A DNA stretch of 64,000 nt from Nonomuraea typhae. GTDB taxonomy: Bacteria; Actinomycetota; Actinomycetes; Streptosporangiales; Streptosporangiaceae. The translations under genes were made by a program, and so were the position numbers. This document shows positions 61,037-64,000 of the stretch, piece by piece (position 1 is the stretch's first letter; every line of letters starts with the position of its first letter). The notes under the pieces are model-generated. The model was not told the origin of the DNA. It saw only the letters and a program-made list of their open reading frames with translations, and did not search any database. The stretch is from the NCBI RefSeq assembly GCF_009760925.1, contig NZ_VRLV01000021.1, positions 1 to 64,000 on the forward strand. The letters run 5' to 3'.

Positions 61037-61290
61037 CCGGCGCATCATCCGTCTTCGACCTCCTCGCCCTCATCGCCACCACCGCCACCATCGTCGGCCT
61101 CGTGGTCGCCGGGCTGGTACTCGGCTACCGCTACAGCCTCAAACGCCACCCCTACGTCTACTGCCGCCGCTGCAACGGCACCGGCGCGCGCCGCAGCCGC
61201 ATCTACGCCCACTCCTTCGGCATCTGCCCGAACTGCGACGGCAGCGGCCACCGGCTGCGGCTGGGCGCCCGGCTGCTCAACGTTCGCTAA
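61033..61290 (+). CDS. Membrane-anchored DnaJ-type zinc-finger protein
   Basis: 85 residues; ATG overlaps the preceding stop. One transmembrane helix (LLALIATTATIVGLVVAGLV) then two CxxCxGxG modules, CRRCNGTG and CPNCDGSG, as in the DnaJ cysteine-rich domain, on the cytoplasmic side. Function unknown; the modules bind one or two zinc ions by family analogy. Confidence 0.7.
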   Translation: MTGASSVFDLLALIATTATIVGLVVAGLVLGYRYSLKRHPYVYCRRCNGTGARRSRIYAHSFGICPNCDGSGHRLRLGARLLNVR

Positions 61291-61367
61291 CCACCGGCAT
61301 GGCAGACCCTCGCGACCTACGAAAGCAAGGCCCCTGACCGGCCCACCTTCTGAAAGGACGCCGCCCC

Positions 61368-61811
61368 ATGTCCGGCGCCACCGTGATGACCATCATCGGC
61401 AACCTGACCGACGACCCCCAGATGCACTACACCCAGACCGGCGCGGCGGTGGCGAGCTTCACCATCGCCTCCAGCGAACGCCGCTACAACAAACAGGTAG
61501 AGCAGTGGGAAGAGGGCGATGCCCTGTTCATGCCCTGCAGCGCCTGGCGCGACCTCGGCGAACACGCCGCCGAATCCCTCACCAAGGGCACACGCGTCAT
61601 CGCCTCGGGACGCGTGCGCACCCGCACCTACGAAACCGGCGAGGGCGAGCGCCGCACCGTCACCGAGATGACCGTCGAGGACATCGGCCCCTCCCTGAAG
61701 TTCGCCACCGCCCAACCCCACAAGGCAGCCCGCACCGGCAACAACAACCACGCCCGCGGGTTTGATGTCGGACCCGGCGACCCGTGGGCCAACGACGAGC
61801 CGCCGTTCTGA
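61368..61811 (+). CDS. ssb: Single-stranded DNA-binding protein
   Basis: 147 residues. The OB-fold signature is clear: IIGNLTDDPQMHYTQTGAAV, SFTIASSERRYNK, PCSAWRDLGEHAAESLTKGT, RVIASGRVRTRTYE and TEMTVEDIGPSLKFA. The acidic C-terminal tip (WANDEPPF) that recruits partner proteins is present. GAAAGGACGCC precedes the ATG. Element-borne SSB would protect DNA during rolling-circle replication or after transfer. Confidence 0.95.
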   Translation: MSGATVMTIIGNLTDDPQMHYTQTGAAVASFTIASSERRYNKQVEQWEEGDALFMPCSAWRDLGEHAAESLTKGTRVIASGRVRTRTYETGEGERRTVTEMTVEDIGPSLKFATAQPHKAARTGNNNHARGFDVGPGDPWANDEPPF

Positions 61812-61932
61812 CCCCACACCGACTCGGCCTCGGCGACAAGCCGGCCAAGCACCCCTGCCGAGGCCGCGACCCCTCCCGCTCCTCCCGCCCCGCCCTCTCC
61901 CATCCCTCGACCCTTTTAGGAACGGACCTGCC

Positions 61933-62547
61933 ATGACAGCCACTCGTCACCTCGGCGACGATCACCCGCTGGCCGCGGCACTGGACGCCTACCGCCGCCG
62001 CCAGCAGCACCACCATGACCAGGACATGGCCATCCTCGCCCGCCTCGGCGGTGAGCTGCGCGAGGTCCTGACCCGCATCGACCTCACCCCCGTGGGCGGC
62101 ATCTGCGCTGACGCCGCCGAGTCCGTCTCAGCGCTCATCGCCGACCTCGTCTCGGACAGCGACGACGACGGCAGAGAACTCACCCGCCGCGTCTGGGTGC
62201 AAAACCAGCGCGGCCACCTGCGCATCCTGACCGGCACCGCCGCCACCCCGATCTGGCGCGCCCGCCTCAGCACCGACTTCGGCCCCGAATGGCGCGAGCT
62301 GACCACCGATGACGACCTCCTGGCCGCCATCGGCAAAGCCCTCATGCACGACCCCTGGAACGACGACGAGCAGCCGGACCCGCCGCCCACCCACTACGAA
62401 CTCGCAACCGCGGTCCTGAGCCCCACCCGATTGTCGAACGAACCGGCCCTTTCCTTGGACGTCGCTGAGATCTGCGACACGCTGACCGCGCTCACGCACG
62501 CCGTACTGGCCGTGGTCGAACAGATCGCCGCCGGCCGAAGCGCATGA
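61933..62547 (+). CDS. 204-aa acidic protein of unknown function
   Basis: HHHHDQ-like His-rich start (RRRQQHHHDQDMAILARLGG), a long helix, then VWVQNQRGHLRILTGTAATP and a second acidic helical half (DVAEICDTLTALTHAVLAVV). TTTAGGAACG is the ribosome region. No family. Position between ssb and the TGT-like gene suggests DNA-metabolism context only. Confidence 0.6.
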   Translation: MTATRHLGDDHPLAAALDAYRRRQQHHHDQDMAILARLGGELREVLTRIDLTPVGGICADAAESVSALIADLVSDSDDDGRELTRRVWVQNQRGHLRILTGTAATPIWRARLSTDFGPEWRELTTDDDLLAAIGKALMHDPWNDDEQPDPPPTHYELATAVLSPTRLSNEPALSLDVAEICDTLTALTHAVLAVVEQIAAGRSA

Positions 62548-62635
62548 ACAGGCGCCGGATGCGGCCTCGGCGACAAGCCACCAAGCACCCCGCCGAGGCC
62601 GCGCCCTTCCGATCACAGCGAAAGGCGACCCCAGC

Positions 62636-63004
62636 ATGACAGCCACCCACCCCGGCAACCAGACCCGCCACCACCACACCCCGCTACCGCCCCAACCCCC
62701 CGCCACCGCCCCGCTCGCACTGCGCACTGCGGCGCGTGCGACCGATCTGCGGCCTGGGCACGCCGTCCGTATCGCCGGCTACGGAACCCTGCCCGTGGCA
62801 GCAGCCGCGGCCCCGGTCGCGGCGCCGTTGATCGCGGTTCGGCTCGGCTGGGCCGGCCTGTCCCTGATCGTGCACCCGACTACCCCGTTGGACGCCCTCA
62901 CCCACCACGGCGCCGCGCTCTACCGCATCTGGCAGTGCCACCACTGCCACGGCACCGGACAGTGGCAACCCGAGCGAAGGACGACGTCCCATGGGGGGCA
63001 TTGA
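62636..63004 (+). CDS. 122-aa protein with a CxxCxGxG motif
   Basis: After a Pro/His-rich start comes RPGHAVRIAGYGTLPVAAAA, a hydrophobic stretch and the single zinc-knuckle WQCHHCHGTGQW. AAAGGCGACC upstream. It overlaps the next gene by 14 bp. The half-zinc-finger echoes the protein at 61033. Confidence 0.55.
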   Translation: MTATHPGNQTRHHHTPLPPQPPATAPLALRTAARATDLRPGHAVRIAGYGTLPVAAAAAPVAAPLIAVRLGWAGLSLIVHPTTPLDALTHHGAALYRIWQCHHCHGTGQWQPERRTTSHGGH

Positions 63005-63824
63005 CCTGACCAGCCAAAGCACGCCGCGCGCCCGCTTCTACCTCGGCACCCATCAACCCCACTGGCTAGAACGGGTCGATATCCCGCTGTTCGTCAGCCA
63101 CCGCCAACTCGCCCGCCGGCCGCGCCGCCGTCAGCTCGCGGCGCGCTGCCGCTGGGCGCTGGACTCCGGCGGCTTCACTGAGCTGGCCCTGCACGGACGA
63201 TGGATCACCCCGCCAACTGTCTACGCCGAGGCCGTCGCCACCTACGCCGAAACCATCGGCGGCCTGGACTTCGCCGCGCCCCAAGATTGGATGTGCGAGC
63301 CGGTCATGCTGGAACGCACCGGCCTGAGCGTGGCCGAGCATCAAGAACGCACCGTCGCCAACTACTTGCTGTTACGCCAGATCGCACCCGGCCTGCCGTT
63401 CATCCCGATTCTGCAAGGCTGGCATCTGACCGACTACCTGTCCTGCATCGATCTGTACGCCTCAGCCGGCGTCCGGCTGGCCGACCTACCCCGCGTGGGC
63501 CTGGGCTCGATCTGCCGTCGCCAGTCAACGGCCGAAATCGCGTTCATCGTCGCCATCCTGGCTGGCCGCGGTCTGCGCCTGCACGGTTTCGGCGTCAAAA
63601 CCGGCGGCCTCAACCAGTACGGCAAGCACCTGGCCTCAGCCGACTCACTCGCCTGGAGCTACGCCGCCCGCCGCCAACCACCGCTGACCGGCCACCCCCA
63701 CAAGAACTGCGCCAACTGCCTGCCGTATGCCCTGGCTTGGCGCGAGCGCGTCCTGGCCCACCTGGACGCAGCCACCCACCAGCAAGACCTCTTCGACCTC
63801 CTCGCCGAAGGACAGGCCGCATGA
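62991..63824 (+). CDS. TGT-fold deazapurine DNA/tRNA transglycosylase-like protein (DpdA-like)
   Basis: 277 residues. The TGT hallmark DSGGF is in WALDSGGFTEL (Asp58), equal to the TDSGGFQ of tRNA-guanine transglycosylases. Other landmarks are APQDWMCEPVML (Asp99), FIPILQGW, RVGLGSICRR, LHGFGVK and ADSLAWSYAARR. A zinc-like CxxC sits in HKNCANCLPYAL. I associate this with DUF7221/DpdA-type proteins of actinomycete elements and phages, which may insert 7-deazaguanine bases into DNA. No preQ0 genes or DpdB/C partners are visible here. The actual substrate is unproven. Confidence 0.8.
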   Translation: MGGIDLTSQSTPRARFYLGTHQPHWLERVDIPLFVSHRQLARRPRRRQLAARCRWALDSGGFTELALHGRWITPPTVYAEAVATYAETIGGLDFAAPQDWMCEPVMLERTGLSVAEHQERTVANYLLLRQIAPGLPFIPILQGWHLTDYLSCIDLYASAGVRLADLPRVGLGSICRRQSTAEIAFIVAILAGRGLRLHGFGVKTGGLNQYGKHLASADSLAWSYAARRQPPLTGHPHKNCANCLPYALAWRERVLAHLDAATHQQDLFDLLAEGQAA

Positions 63825-64000
63825 CCACCGACCTTCGCGAAAGCGTTCCTACCGCCGCTCACCTCACCGGTGATGCGTCGCATTCCGCCGGCGCAACGCG
63901 ACGCATCACCGACCACAACGCGTCGTGTTCCACCGCGGCGCGAGCCGACGCATCCCGTCAGAATGCGCGACAGTGCGCGTGGTGTGAGCAACCGATCCCC
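63821..64000 (+). CDS. N-terminal part of an unknown protein (runs off the window)
   Basis: 60 codons, ATG overlapping the TGT-like stop (ATGA). A Ser/Thr/Ala-rich, Arg-containing region leads to QCAWCEQPIP, the start of a probable CxxC zinc knuckle. The coding stretch includes a 12-bp inverted repeat. It cannot be classified without the rest. Confidence 0.55.
   Translation, partial: MTTDLRESVPTAAHLTGDASHSAGATRRITDHNASCSTAARADASRQNARQCAWCEQPIP
63869..63910. repeat. 12-bp inverted repeat inside the last gene
   Basis: GGTGATGCGTCG (63869-63880) and its exact complement (63899-63910) are separated by 18 bp. GCGTCG/GCATC variants recur just after (63921, 63949). Confidence 0.7.

Overview
This is high-GC DNA from a filamentous actinomycete. 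The evidence is GTG/TTG starts, GGAGG ribosome sites, 4-bp stop/start overlaps, an HrdB-type group 2 sigma factor, an ECF42/DGPF pair, an AfsR-like BTAD/NB-ARC/TPR regulator, a WhiB protein and pSAM2-style conjugation genes. The protein families fit Streptosporangiales (Nonomuraea-like) best, but that placement is inference. No rRNA, intact tRNA or CRISPR array is visible.

1-32 kb looks like a chromosomal arm rich in one-component regulators, each beside its probable target. It holds IclR, a sigma factor, TetR, two tandem I36 inhibitor-like secreted proteins, a winged-helix regulator, a secreted subtilisin, LysR, a crotonase, ECF42 with its DGPF partner, a TetR/resolvase-HTH fusion divergent from an alpha/beta hydrolase, a MarR-hydrolase operon, a serine hydrolase-MerR operon with a perfect 21-bp operator, CorA with a coupled 35-aa membrane peptide, and an AfsR-like giant. 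Two secreted wall-hydrolase genes (28.1-30.7 kb) share almost identical 153-bp repeats. Decayed genes are scattered through this part: CPBP protease, LLM oxidoreductase, SET protein, serine hydrolase and a two-component system.

32-48 kb is a junkyard of integration. It carries a secreted ricin-type lectin, a 5'-truncated C5 DNA methyltransferase, a LamG membrane protein, an IS3 relic and a multiply frameshifted tyrosine recombinase. It also has a complete IS630 element next to a broken MazG-like gene. A dead integrative element follows (prim-pol replication gene with about four frameshifts, intact Xis, integrase with about three), ending at a tRNA-Arg 3' fragment. A second degenerate tRNA-Arg fragment, a 222-bp duplication, a lower-GC gene pair and an IS5-family element with a probable -1 frameshift complete the region.

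48-64 kb is a well-preserved transfer module of an actinomycete integrative conjugative element or plasmid that continues past the right edge. Control genes come first: a GntR protein with two winged helices, an APH-fold kinase and an HTH-TPR regulator. A promoter with an overlapping palindrome follows, then a long tightly coupled run of small genes, WhiB, a DUF2637/Spd-type membrane protein, a TraB FtsK-like DNA translocase, SSB, and a TGT-fold DpdA-like protein. The most striking unexplained structure is nine exact copies of CGTGGCCC in 161 bp (60087-60247) downstream of traB, spaced by about one helical turn. It is a candidate clt (TraB-recognition) locus or iteron origin.
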